Positions 51,363 to 60,281 of a stretch of 61,072 nt of DNA are shown here, in pieces; position 1 is the first letter of the stretch, and the number at the start of each line of letters is the position of its first letter. Source of the stretch: an uncultured Lachnospiraceae bacterium (GTDB lineage Bacteria; Bacillota; Clostridia; Lachnospirales; Lachnospiraceae); NCBI GenBank assembly GCA_947178125.1, contig CAMWXB010000014.1, positions 1 through 61,072 on the forward strand. The letters are read 5' to 3'. A program made the position numbers and the translations under genes. The notes under the pieces were generated by a model. The model was given only the letters and a program-made list of their open reading frames with translations, ran no database searches and was not told the origin of the DNA.

Positions 51363-51911
51363 ATGGCGAAAGCAATTGGTATGGTGGAAGTTACAACGGT
51401 ATCGACAGGATATCTTGCGGCGGATGAGATGGCAAAAGCAGCGGATGTGGAACTTTTGCAGGCGGAAGTCACCTGTCCGGGAAAATTTGTCATTCTGGTG
51501 ACCGGAGAACTCAGCGCGGTGCGGGCTTCCGTGGACAGGGCGGGGAGCAGGTATGCGGATAAAGTCATCGACACCTTTGTACTCGGCAACCCGCATGAGT
51601 CGATTTTTCCTGCGATTTACGGAACGGCACAGCCGGAAAAAATCGATGCGCTCGGCATTTTGGAGACCTATGATGTGGCGGCGCTCATCGTTGCGGCGGA
51701 TATGGCAGCAAAGACAGCGGTCGTGGAACTGATTGAGCTTCGCCTCGCCAAAGGCATGTGCGGCAAAAGCTATATGACCCTGACGGGCAGCGTTTCCGCT
51801 GTACAGGCGGCAATCGACAGGGCGAAGGCCGAAGCGGGAGACAAAGGCATGTTCCTCGATAGTTCCGTCATTGCAAGGCCTTCGGATAAGCTGATCAAAT
51901 ACATATTCTGA
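51363..51911 (+). CDS. pduT: PduT-type tandem BMC shell protein with Fe-S cysteine
   Basis: A 182-residue trimer-forming shell protein with two BMC domains (AKAIGMVEVTTVSTGYLAADEMAKAADVELL and DALGILETYDVAALIVAADMAAKTAVVELIE). The Cys in EVTCPGKF is at the position that binds a 4Fe-4S cluster on the trimer axis in PduT. It probably passes electrons with PduS. PduT proteins begin at this Met, while an in-frame ATG at 51351 has its ribosome binding site too close. Confidence 0.93.
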   Translation: MAKAIGMVEVTTVSTGYLAADEMAKAADVELLQAEVTCPGKFVILVTGELSAVRASVDRAGSRYADKVIDTFVLGNPHESIFPAIYGTAQPEKIDALGILETYDVAALIVAADMAAKTAVVELIELRLAKGMCGKSYMTLTGSVSAVQAAIDRAKAEAGDKGMFLDSSVIARPSDKLIKYIF

Positions 51912-52014
51912 TGTATTTGCGTGATGGGAAATTGCTGTAATCGCGGCGAGTCTGTGTTTTTGCGGATGCGGCATGACGGTGGAGAAGACTGTGGAAAAGA
52001 ATTGGGGGCGGAAT

Positions 52015-52773
52015 ATGTTAGCGGCTGAAAGAAGAAACCTGATTTTAGAGAAAGTCCATGAAGAGAAAAAAGTGATCGTCAGCGAGCTGAGCAAAGAATT
52101 TGACGTTTCAGAAGAGACCATCCGAAGGGATCTGGATAAACTGGAAGAGGACGGTCACGTCATCAAAAGCTATGGAGGAGCGGTCCTCAATGAAAAAGGC
52201 AGTATCGACCTTCCTTTTAATGTCAGATGGAGGTCGAATACACAGGGTAAGCAGAAGATTGCGGAGCTGATCAGCGAAGAAATCGAGGACGGCGACCATA
52301 TTATTCTGGATGCCTCAACGACAGCGGTCTTTATCGCAAAGAATATCAAGCAGAAAAGGCATTTGACGGTCATTACCAATTCGATTGAAATTTTGCTGGA
52401 ACTGTCGGATGTGTCGGGTTGGGACATCATCGCGACGGGCGGACTTCTGAAAGCGGGTTCCATGTCTTTACTTGGGAAAAAAGCGGCGGACAGCATCAGT
52501 TCTTATCATGTGGATAAAGCTTTTTTATCCTGCAAGGGAATCGATTTGGAAAAAGGCATCACAGACGGGAACGATGAAACCGGCGGCGTGAAGCAGAATA
52601 TGATCGCCGCGGCGGATAAAGTCTATCTGGCCGTAGATTCCAGTAAGTTCGGCAAAAAAGCGCTTTCCAAAATATGCGGACTGTCGGAGGTGGATGTTAT
52701 TGTGACCGATGAAAAGCCGGACGGTGCGTGGATGGACGCATTTCAGAGGATGGGGATAGATTTTTTGGTGTGA
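52015..52773 (+). CDS. DeoR-family transcriptional regulator
   Basis: A 252-residue regulator. N-terminal helix-turn-helix: RRNLILEKVHEEKKVIVSELSKEFDVSEETIRRDLDKLEEDG. The C-terminal sugar-phosphate sensor (DeoRC) has DGDHIILDASTTAVFIAKNI, VITNSIEILLEL, KAFLSCKGIDLEKGITD and AVDSSKFGKKAL. ATG 52015 follows a GGGGGCGG site, and the in-frame codon 51973 is less likely. Located between pduT and the dehydratase, it is expected to sense fuculose-phosphate or a related metabolite and to control this operon. The stop lies in a truncated repeat element. Confidence 0.92.
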   Translation: MLAAERRNLILEKVHEEKKVIVSELSKEFDVSEETIRRDLDKLEEDGHVIKSYGGAVLNEKGSIDLPFNVRWRSNTQGKQKIAELISEEIEDGDHIILDASTTAVFIAKNIKQKRHLTVITNSIEILLELSDVSGWDIIATGGLLKAGSMSLLGKKAADSISSYHVDKAFLSCKGIDLEKGITDGNDETGGVKQNMIAAADKVYLAVDSSKFGKKALSKICGLSEVDVIVTDEKPDGAWMDAFQRMGIDFLV

Positions 52774-52790
52774 GAAGAACTTCTAAAGGA
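52770..52790 (+). repeat. Truncated multi-stem element
   Basis: GTGTGAGAAGAACTTCTAAA (52770-52789) equals the P1/P2 5' strands of copy A, and the rest is missing. It supplies the TGA stop of the DeoR gene. Confidence 0.55.
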
Positions 52791-52846
52791 CCAACTTTTT
52801 GTCTTAGATTTGAGTATTCTGCAGTGCAGATGAATGGAGGGTTAGC

Positions 52847-55384
52847 ATGGTGAATACCTATTATACGAAACCGATTGAAAAAACGGAGAGGATACCGAAG
52901 CTGGTAGCGCATTTATTTGCGAAGATGCCGGAAATCGAGGCGGCAAGGGCGGAACTGATCACGGAGTCCTATCGGGAGACGGAAGGACAGCCCATTATGA
53001 TGCGCCGGGCAAAGGCTTTTGAACATATCTTAAAAAATATTCCGATCATCATCAGGCCGGGAGAGCTCATTGTCGGCAGTACGACGATCGCGCCCAGAGG
53101 ATGTCAGACCTACCCGGAATTTTCCTATAAATGGATGGAAGCGGAATTTGATACGGTAGAACATCGGGCGGCGGACCCTTTTTATATTTCTGATGAGACG
53201 AAAAAGAGACTGAAAGAGGCCGATAAATATTGGAAAGGAAAGACGACGAGCGAGCTGGCTTACAGTTATATGGCGCCGGAGACACATCGTGCGATGGAGC
53301 ACAATTTCTTTACGCCAGGCAATTATTTTTATAACGGTGTTGGACATATCACGGTACAGTACGATAAGGTGCTGGCTATCGGATTTGAAGGAATTAAGAA
53401 GGAAGCGGCGAAGGAACTTGCAGGCTGCCAGTTCGGGGATGAAGATTACGCGACGAAGAGCGTTTTTCTGGAAGCAGTCATGCTTTCCTGCGACGCTGTA
53501 ATAGGCTATGCGGGAAGATATGCGCGTCTCGCCGCAGAAATGGCAGAACAGGAAAGAGACGCGAAGAGAAAAAAGGAACTGCTCACGATAGCCGAAATCT
53601 GTGCGAAAGTGCCGGAACGCGGCGCGGAGAGTTTTCAGGAAGCCTGTCAGTCGTTCTGGTTCGTACAGCAGCTTTTGCAGCTGGAATCCAGCGGGCATTC
53701 CATTTCGCCGGGCAGATTCGACCAGTATATGTATCCTTATTATGAAAAAGATTTGAATGCCGGAAAGCTGACGCGGGAATATGCGCAGGAACTGCTCGAC
53801 TGTATCTGGGTGAAGCTGAACGATTTGAACAAATGCCGTGACGAAGCGAGTGCGGAAGGTTTTGCGGGCTATTCTCTGTTCCAGAACCTGATCGTAGGCG
53901 GACAGACGGTGGACGGCAAAGATGCCACCAACGATTTGTCTTTCATGTGCATTACGGCATCGAAGCATGTATTTTTACCGCAGCCCTCACTGTCGATCCG
54001 CGTATGGAACCGTTCCCCCCAGGAATTGTTACTGCACGCGGCTGACCTGACACGGACCGGAATCGGGCTTCCCGCTTACTATAATGACGAAGTCATCATC
54101 CCGGCGCTGATCAACAGGGGACTGACGTTAGAGGATGCGCGGGATTACAATATCATCGGCTGTGTGGAACCGCAGAAAGCAGGTAAAACGGAAGGATGGC
54201 ACGATGCGGCATTCTTCAATATGTGTCGTCCGCTCGAAATGGTCTTTTCCAATGGATATGACAATGGGGAACCGGCCAGCATCCAGACCGGCAATGTGGA
54301 AGACTTCAAGACGTTTGACGAATTTTATGATGCTTATAAAAAGCAGATGAACTATAATATTTCCCTGCTCGTCAATGCCGACAATGCAATCGACGTGGCA
54401 CACAGAGTCCTCTGCCCGCTGCCTTTCGAATCCTGTATGGCGGACGACTGCATCAAGAGAGGGAAAAGCCTTCAGGAAGGCGGCGCCGTTTATAACTTTA
54501 CGGGCCCGCAGGGCTTCGGCATCGCCAATGTTGCGGATTCCCTGTACACGGTGAAAAAGCTTGTATATGAAGAAAAGAAAATAACAATCGGAGAATTGAA
54601 GAAAGCCCTTGAAATGAACTTCGGGCAGGGCTTCGATGCGATCACGGCGAGAGAGATCGCGCTCCGGGTAGCGAAAACGCTGGAAGCGCAGGGACAGGAA
54701 GTAACGCCCGATATCATTGAAATAACGATACGGAGCGTGCTCACGATGCAGCTTCCCGCCGAAGAAAAGGCGCGCTATGAAGAGATTCTGGCGATGATAG
54801 ACGAACTTCCCAAATTCGGCAACGATATTGACGAAGTGGATGAACTGGCAAGGGATGCGGCTTATACTTATACAAGGCCGCTTGAGACTTTCAAAAATCC
54901 GAGAGGCGGTATTTTCCAGGCAGGATTATATCCGGTTTCTGCAAACGTGCCCCTCGGCGCACAGACCGGCGCGACCCCGGACGGAAGGCTGGCGCATATG
55001 CCGGTGGCGGACGGTGTTTCTCCTTCTTCCGGAAAAGACACGAACGGCCCGACAGCAGCCTGCAACTCCGTGGCACGCTTAGACCACGGCATTGCGAGCA
55101 ACGGAACGCTCTTTAACATGAAGATACATCCGACGGCAATGTCGGGACAGAAAGGACTGGAGAATTTTGTATCGCTCGTCCGCGGCTATTTTGACCAGAA
55201 GGGTATGCACATGCAGTTCAATGTCGTAGACAGAGAAACGCTTCTGGATGCGCAGAGGCACCCGGAGAAATACAGCGGACTGGTCGTGCGGGTAGCAGGA
55301 TATTCCGCTCTGTTTACGACACTTTCCAAATCGCTGCAGGATGACATTATCCGCAGAACGGAACAGGCGGCGTACCGAGCGTGA
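52847..55384 (+). CDS. B12-independent glycyl radical 1,2-propanediol dehydratase
   Basis: An 845-residue glycyl radical enzyme. It dehydrates 1,2-propanediol to propionaldehyde. The thiyl Cys is at about 439 in IIGCVEPQ with Glu 441, and the radical Gly at about 818 in RVAGYSALF. HVFLPQPSLSIRVW and the N-terminal MMRRAKAFEHILKN match diol dehydratases of this class. It is about 60 residues longer than the glycerol dehydratase DhaB1 (787); the extra stretch is about residues 592-648 (AREIALRVAKTLEAQGQ, EVTPDIIEITIRSVLTMQ), helical and encapsulation-peptide-like. It pairs with the activase 78 bp downstream. Confidence 0.93.
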   Translation: MVNTYYTKPIEKTERIPKLVAHLFAKMPEIEAARAELITESYRETEGQPIMMRRAKAFEHILKNIPIIIRPGELIVGSTTIAPRGCQTYPEFSYKWMEAEFDTVEHRAADPFYISDETKKRLKEADKYWKGKTTSELAYSYMAPETHRAMEHNFFTPGNYFYNGVGHITVQYDKVLAIGFEGIKKEAAKELAGCQFGDEDYATKSVFLEAVMLSCDAVIGYAGRYARLAAEMAEQERDAKRKKELLTIAEICAKVPERGAESFQEACQSFWFVQQLLQLESSGHSISPGRFDQYMYPYYEKDLNAGKLTREYAQELLDCIWVKLNDLNKCRDEASAEGFAGYSLFQNLIVGGQTVDGKDATNDLSFMCITASKHVFLPQPSLSIRVWNRSPQELLLHAADLTRTGIGLPAYYNDEVIIPALINRGLTLEDARDYNIIGCVEPQKAGKTEGWHDAAFFNMCRPLEMVFSNGYDNGEPASIQTGNVEDFKTFDEFYDAYKKQMNYNISLLVNADNAIDVAHRVLCPLPFESCMADDCIKRGKSLQEGGAVYNFTGPQGFGIANVADSLYTVKKLVYEEKKITIGELKKALEMNFGQGFDAITAREIALRVAKTLEAQGQEVTPDIIEITIRSVLTMQLPAEEKARYEEILAMIDELPKFGNDIDEVDELARDAAYTYTRPLETFKNPRGGIFQAGLYPVSANVPLGAQTGATPDGRLAHMPVADGVSPSSGKDTNGPTAACNSVARLDHGIASNGTLFNMKIHPTAMSGQKGLENFVSLVRGYFDQKGMHMQFNVVDRETLLDAQRHPEKYSGLVVRVAGYSALFTTLSKSLQDDIIRRTEQAAYRA

Positions 55385-55443
55385 GAAGAAAATCTAACGC
55401 TTGCGCCAATGGGCACTTCGCGAAGCTATTCTACGATTTGTGA
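55380..55443 (+). repeat. Degenerate multi-stem element
   Basis: GTGAGAAGAAAATCTAACGC, then CTATTCTACGATTTGTG, resemble the P1/P2 strands and P3 start of copy A, but pairing is poor. It supplies the TGA stop of the dehydratase gene. Confidence 0.4.
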
Positions 55444-55462
55444 AACAGGAATGAGGATTAAT

Positions 55463-56257
55463 ATGAATGATTATTTGAATGTTTCAGGCAGGATTTTTGA
55501 TATACAGAGATATTCCATCCATGACGGTGTCGGTATCCGTACGATTGTCTTTTTAAAAGGCTGTGCGCTGCGGTGTAAATGGTGCTGTAACCCGGAATCC
55601 CAGGAATACGAGATACAGACGATGATGGTGAACGGAAAGCCCAAGACGATCGGGCGGGACGTTACCGTGGCGGAAGTCATGGACGTGGTAAGCCGGGATA
55701 TGCCTTATTATGGACGCTCCGGCGGCGGGCTGACCCTATCCGGCGGCGAGAGCCTCTTACAGCCGGAATTTGCGGCGGCGCTCCTGCAGGCAGCAAAGAG
55801 CATCGGCATCAACACGGCGATAGAAAGTATGGGCTTTGCGGAGTTTTCGACCATTCAGAAGATTCTTCCTTATCTGGATACCTATCTGATGGATATCAAA
55901 CATATGAATGCGGCAAAGCATAAGGAATATACCGGAAAAGAGAATATAAAGATGCTCGAGAATGCGAAAAAGATCGCGGAGAGCAACCAGTGCGAACTGA
56001 TCATCCGCGTGCCGGTCATTCCGGGCTTCAATGATACGGAAGAAGAGATCACGGCGATAGCCGCTTATGCGGAGTCGCTTCCGAGAGTGGAGCAGATTCA
56101 TCTTTTGCCCTATCATAAATACGGGGAAGGAAAGTATGAGGGACTGGGACGGCCTTATCCGTTAAAAGACATTCCGATGCTGCCGGAGGGCAGGATGGAG
56201 AAGTTGAAGGCGGCCGTGGAGCGGAGGACGGTGCTGTATTGTCAGATTGGCGGTTGA
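55463..56257 (+). CDS. Glycyl radical enzyme activase (radical SAM)
   Basis: A 264-residue radical SAM enzyme that installs the glycyl radical on the dehydratase. IFDIQRYSIHDGVGIRTIVFLKGCALRCKWCCNPES carries the CxxxCxxC cluster, and GGGLTLSGGESLLQPEF the GGE motif; MDIKHMNAAKHKEYTG and RVPVIPGFND follow. The ferredoxin-like insert with extra Cys motifs, common in such activases, is not present; only about 30 residues separate CxxxCxxC from the next element. GAGG seven bases upstream fixes ATG 55463. Confidence 0.93.
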   Translation: MNDYLNVSGRIFDIQRYSIHDGVGIRTIVFLKGCALRCKWCCNPESQEYEIQTMMVNGKPKTIGRDVTVAEVMDVVSRDMPYYGRSGGGLTLSGGESLLQPEFAAALLQAAKSIGINTAIESMGFAEFSTIQKILPYLDTYLMDIKHMNAAKHKEYTGKENIKMLENAKKIAESNQCELIIRVPVIPGFNDTEEEITAIAAYAESLPRVEQIHLLPYHKYGEGKYEGLGRPYPLKDIPMLPEGRMEKLKAAVERRTVLYCQIGG

Positions 56258-56304
56258 GCATAATGTTGTGGCGGGCATTTGGGCTGGTTTAATATTACAT
56301 GTAG

Positions 56305-56344
56305 AACAGGAGCAGTAACTTTGATTGTACTGCTCCTGTTTTTT
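56305..56344 (+). terminator. Intrinsic terminator of the microcompartment operon
   Basis: AACAGGAGCAGTA (56305-56317), 10-nt loop, TACTGCTCCTGTT (56328-56340), followed by TTTT. A 13-bp perfect stem. Confidence 0.92.
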
Positions 56345-56473
56345 GGACATATTTCAGGGCATATTCAATGATCTTTTATTTAGCAAATTACAATAGAATA
56401 TTCCAAAAAAAGGATAGACATTTTTAATGGAATATAGTATTTTGGTCTACAGGGAAATAATGTGAGGTGCTAT

Positions 56474-57829
56474 ATGGGAAAATATGAAAATGAATTATTT
56501 AAAACAGCGAATAAGCTAAGAGGGAAAATCCCGCCGTCAGATTATAAATTTTATGTTTTACCTTTGGTGTTTATAAGGTATATGTCAGAGAAAAATAAGG
56601 ATGAAAAATGGAATGAAATTGTAAAAAGCAGCAATGAAGAGGAGATAGCTTCGCTGCTTGATGCCGAACTGATGAGCATTCTTCCACAATTTGAAAATAT
56701 AAGTAATCCATATGAGGATATATATGCAAGTAGTAATTTGCCGGTGAGAACAATTAAGGAATTGATCAGCCTGATCAATGAAATTGACTTGAAGAATAAT
56801 AGCGGAAAAATTGATTATTTAGGACAGATATATGAGTATTTTATCGGAAATTTTGCTGCAACGGAAGGGAACAGAGGCGGAGAGTTTTTTACACCGCCCT
56901 CTGTTGTCAATTTGCTGGTTAATATGTTGAATCCTCAGGAGGGAATTGTATACGATCCGGCATGCGGCACCGGGGGAATGTTTATTCAGTCAAATAAGTA
57001 TGGTAGTTCAAGATTAAAATTCATGGGGCAGGAGCAAAATTGCAAAACGATTCTGTTAGCATACATGAATGGAGTGCTTCATGGACTCGATTTGCAGATA
57101 AAAAGTGGGGATACACTTCTGAATGACCGGTTTCCTGAGTTAAAAGCAGATTTTGTTATAAGTAATCCGCCCTTTAATATGAAAGATTGGGGCGCTGGGC
57201 AATTATCTCCAGATGATCCCAGAGTTTTTGGAATGGTGAATAAGAATAATGCGAATTATATGTGGATTCAGCATTTTGTTTATCATCTAAAACCAGATGG
57301 AAAGACGGGTTTTGTTATTTCCAATGGCGCATTGACCAGTTCAAATGAGGCTGACTTATTAACAAGGCGAAAAATGCTGGAAAAAAACATTATTGACTGT
57401 GTAGTGCAATTGCCAGATAAAATGTTTATTGGAACCGCTATACCGAGTGCACTTATTTTTATCGATATGAACAGAGGTGAAAATGATAAAATATTATTTA
57501 TTGATGCTGGTAAATATGGAGAAAGTGTCAGTAAAACACAGAAAATTATTTCAGAAACAAATATTGAAAATATTTCCAGATTATATCATTCGTTTAAAGA
57601 TGGGAAAAAAATTAAGTATAATGAGAAAGGATATTCTTTTGCGGCTGCAGTGCAAGATGTAATATCAAACGGATGTAAACTGATGCCAAGCATATATACG
57701 GGTGTTGAAGAACAAATAATAAATCAGGAGGAAAATGAAGCTAAAATAAAAGAATTGAAACGTAAACTATCTGAGCAGATTAAAATGTCAAATAGAATGG
57801 CCGATGTGCTGCTTAAAGGGTTGGGATAA
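56474..57829 (+). CDS. Type I-like N6-adenine DNA methyltransferase (HsdM)
   Basis: A 451-residue gamma-class N6-adenine methylase. N-terminal helical domain YENELFKTANKLRGKIPPSDYKFYVLPLVFIRYMSEK; SAM motif VYDPACGTGGMF; catalytic NPPF in VISNPPFNMKDWG. It modifies DNA together with the HsdS subunit, whose ATG overlaps the stop. GAGGTG before ATG 56474 supports this start over GTG 56462. The local AT content is higher than in the BMC operon, which suggests acquisition by transfer. No HsdR is present nearby. Confidence 0.92.
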   Translation: MGKYENELFKTANKLRGKIPPSDYKFYVLPLVFIRYMSEKNKDEKWNEIVKSSNEEEIASLLDAELMSILPQFENISNPYEDIYASSNLPVRTIKELISLINEIDLKNNSGKIDYLGQIYEYFIGNFAATEGNRGGEFFTPPSVVNLLVNMLNPQEGIVYDPACGTGGMFIQSNKYGSSRLKFMGQEQNCKTILLAYMNGVLHGLDLQIKSGDTLLNDRFPELKADFVISNPPFNMKDWGAGQLSPDDPRVFGMVNKNNANYMWIQHFVYHLKPDGKTGFVISNGALTSSNEADLLTRRKMLEKNIIDCVVQLPDKMFIGTAIPSALIFIDMNRGENDKILFIDAGKYGESVSKTQKIISETNIENISRLYHSFKDGKKIKYNEKGYSFAAAVQDVISNGCKLMPSIYTGVEEQIINQEENEAKIKELKRKLSEQIKMSNRMADVLLKGLG

Positions 57830-58974
57830 TGAAAAAATACTATTTGGAAGATGTAGCAGAAATATTTAGTGGAGCTACACCACTTACAAAAGAAAAAAGA
57901 TTTTATGAGAATGGCAATATTTCCTGGATAACACCAAAAGACCTTTCGGGATATCATCATAAATATATTTATCAAGGGCAGCGGAGTATTACAGAAGAAG
58001 GATTTGAAAGCTGTGCGGCAAGTAAGCTGCCTCGAGGAACAGTTTTGTTTTCATCAAGAGCGCCTATAGGATATGTTGCGCTTGCAGGGAAGGAATTATG
58101 TACAAATCAAGGGTTTAAGAGTTTTGTCTGTAAAGAGGAATTACTGTATAATCATTATTTATATTATTATCTGCTATACAATAGGAAAAAAATAGAGGCG
58201 CTCGGTAACGGAAGCACATTTAAAGAAGTATCAAGGAAAACGATTGGAAAATATGAAATTGAATTACCAAGTCTCAAAGAACAAAAAAAGATTGTTAATG
58301 ACCTGATAAATCTTGATGAAAAATATGAACATAATTGTGAAGTACTAAAAGAAGTTGAAGATTTATTAGAACTTTTATATATTCAACATTTTGAAAACGA
58401 TATAGTGGACTATGATAAAAAAAGTCTTTCAGACGTTGTTGAGATTATGACAGGCGGTACACCTTCTACAAAAAACGAAAATTATTGGAGTAATGGAATT
58501 TATGATTGGTATACTCCTTCGGATATTACTTCGAGTAGGAATATATTAGCTTTTTCAGCCAGTAAAAAAATAAGTGTATCAGGGTTGGCAAACAGCGGGG
58601 CAAAGCTGATTCCCGCTGATTCTGTCATAATGACAAGTAGAGCGACTATAGGTGAATGTGTAATTAACAGGCAGGAAGCAACCACGAATCAGGGAATGCT
58701 TTCTATGATTCCGGATAAGAGACAAATAAGTACATTGCAGTTATATTATTGGGTTAAGAGACATAAGGCATTAATTGAATCAATTGCAAATGGAAGTACC
58801 TTCAAGGAAGTTTATAAGAAAGATATTGAAAAGCTTGAAATAAAAATCAATTGTAGTAAATTATATGAATTTGTAGATAAAACAGAACAAATACTCGATT
58901 ATTACTCAAGTTTAATAAAAGAAAATTTATTAATAGAAGAATTAAAGTGGAAAATTATGCAATCAATTTTCTAA
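57829..58974 (+). CDS. Specificity subunit (HsdS) with two target-recognition domains
   Basis: A 381-residue HsdS. TRD1 about 1-150 (EDVAEIFSGATP, WITPKDLSG, GTVLFSSRAPIGYVA, NQGFKSF) and TRD2 about 195-345 (SDVVEIMTGGTPST, WYTPSDIT, VIMTSRATIGECV, NQGMLSM). Each is followed by the same spacer motif (NGSTFKEVSRKTI, NGSTFKEVYKKDI) and a coiled-coil segment. It would recognise a split DNA sequence with HsdM. The TRDs differ in sequence, so the two half-sites could be different or alike. Confidence 0.92.
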   Translation: MKKYYLEDVAEIFSGATPLTKEKRFYENGNISWITPKDLSGYHHKYIYQGQRSITEEGFESCAASKLPRGTVLFSSRAPIGYVALAGKELCTNQGFKSFVCKEELLYNHYLYYYLLYNRKKIEALGNGSTFKEVSRKTIGKYEIELPSLKEQKKIVNDLINLDEKYEHNCEVLKEVEDLLELLYIQHFENDIVDYDKKSLSDVVEIMTGGTPSTKNENYWSNGIYDWYTPSDITSSRNILAFSASKKISVSGLANSGAKLIPADSVIMTSRATIGECVINRQEATTNQGMLSMIPDKRQISTLQLYYWVKRHKALIESIANGSTFKEVYKKDIEKLEIKINCSKLYEFVDKTEQILDYYSSLIKENLLIEELKWKIMQSIF

Positions 58975-58979
58975 AGTAT

Positions 58980-59013
58980 AAAGGGGTATCACGCTCATGG
59001 GGAATACCCCTTT
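58980..59013. terminator. Bidirectional terminator between hsdS and the restriction gene
   Basis: AAAGGGGTAT (58980-58989) and ATACCCCTTT (59004-59013) form a 10-bp stem between convergent genes, followed by an imperfect T-rich stretch. Confidence 0.65.
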
Positions 59014-59019
59014 ACTTCT

Positions 59020-60168
59020 TTATTCGCCGCCTTTAGCAATTCTAATCCATACATCGCCGTTTTGTGATCTGATAAAGTTTTGGGCGATATTTGTATATCC
59101 CAGTACGCGTTTTTCTTGTCTCTGTGTAATTTCAATCTCTATTTCTGTTGATTGTAAATCATTGAATGAATAACAACGTCTTTGGCCTAGTCTGGTATTA
59201 CAAGTTGCATGTCCCCAGGCCACTTGGGTAGGTATATTTTCTAATGATGAATAACATAATGGAACCATATGGAATAGATTGACCTTGGTTGAACGAGTCG
59301 AACCAACTTGATCAGTTGAGTTCTCCAGTCCTTCTTCGTCATCAAAGGATATCATTTCATTCAATTCGCTGTGTAAAATGATTTTTTGACATAGTGGGCA
59401 TGTTGTTTTTCCATTATGTATGATATAGTTATTTTCATAATGTGGAGAATCAAGTAAATTGTGTTTGTCCAGTATGGCCTGCAAATGCTCATAATCGGAT
59501 TCATCATATGGAGAATCCGCAGTCTTAATAATTAGCCAGGCCAGTACAGCCTGACATAAAAAGTTGGTATTAGCATCTGCATACTCTGGGGCAAAGATAC
59601 CTTGGGCAGGACCTTCAAATTTATTTTGCTTCTTGTTAGTTCCGCTGTTAGATATTCTCAGTAAATAGTGGCCACAATCTATAATATCACCGCGCCTGTC
59701 ATTCGATGGAATATCATATTTACCAGTTTCTTTGTTATATTTGAAAATTGAGCGAAGCTGCCAACAGGGAAGTGGAGGGAAATTTTCAAAATCCTCATAT
59801 GTTCTATATAATACGAAAGCATTTTTGCCGATAATGACAGATGTGTCATTTTGGAATATTTCATTTACAACATGCTTTGATACAAAATACTGTGTTGGGA
59901 AAAGGCGAATAACATATCCATCTTTATAGTTATCAAGATTTACTTCTGCCAATTTTTCATAAGGTATGATTACTTTACTATTTCTATTTACATGATTTTG
60001 ATAGCCGCCTTTGGCACCCCCACGAGGGGTACAATATCCTGCTTTTTGTATTTTATTTATATCATCGGCATTAAATGACGTCTCCCAGGCTTTTTTATAA
60101 ACAAATTGATGATTGCCTTTATGATTGGCTAATAAATTACAATTTGGATCATTACACAAAGTTACCAA
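59020..60168 (-). CDS. HNH-type restriction endonuclease, BstXI-like
   Basis: A 382-residue protein. The C-terminal half has CPLCQKIILHSE, then LFHMVPLCYSS and AWGHATCNTRLGQRRC, a zinc-stabilised HNH-type nuclease core. The N-terminus has CNDPNCNLLANHKGNHQF, a possible second metal site. Facing an HsdM/HsdS pair, it fits the BstXI type of system (type II cleavage with type I-like methyltransferase and specificity subunits). The BstXI link is from memory of the family and is not certain. AT-rich like the hsd genes. Confidence 0.7.
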   Translation of the reverse strand: MVTLCNDPNCNLLANHKGNHQFVYKKAWETSFNADDINKIQKAGYCTPRGGAKGGYQNHVNRNSKVIIPYEKLAEVNLDNYKDGYVIRLFPTQYFVSKHVVNEIFQNDTSVIIGKNAFVLYRTYEDFENFPPLPCWQLRSIFKYNKETGKYDIPSNDRRGDIIDCGHYLLRISNSGTNKKQNKFEGPAQGIFAPEYADANTNFLCQAVLAWLIIKTADSPYDESDYEHLQAILDKHNLLDSPHYENNYIIHNGKTTCPLCQKIILHSELNEMISFDDEEGLENSTDQVGSTRSTKVNLFHMVPLCYSSLENIPTQVAWGHATCNTRLGQRRCYSFNDLQSTEIEIEITQRQEKRVLGYTNIAQNFIRSQNGDVWIRIAKGGE

Positions 60169-60281
60169 ATGCTTTACTCCTTTTCTTGTATTTATAAATA
60201 TTTTATCAAAAAAGTGTGAAAAAAGATAGTAGAATTCGCATTAATTTGTCAAACTCTGCCGTCTCCTGGTGGCATAAACCA

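Noticed and set aside
56474-58974. Complete classical type I restriction system
   Set aside because: No HsdR gene next to hsdM/hsdS in the window; the facing gene encodes an HNH-type protein.
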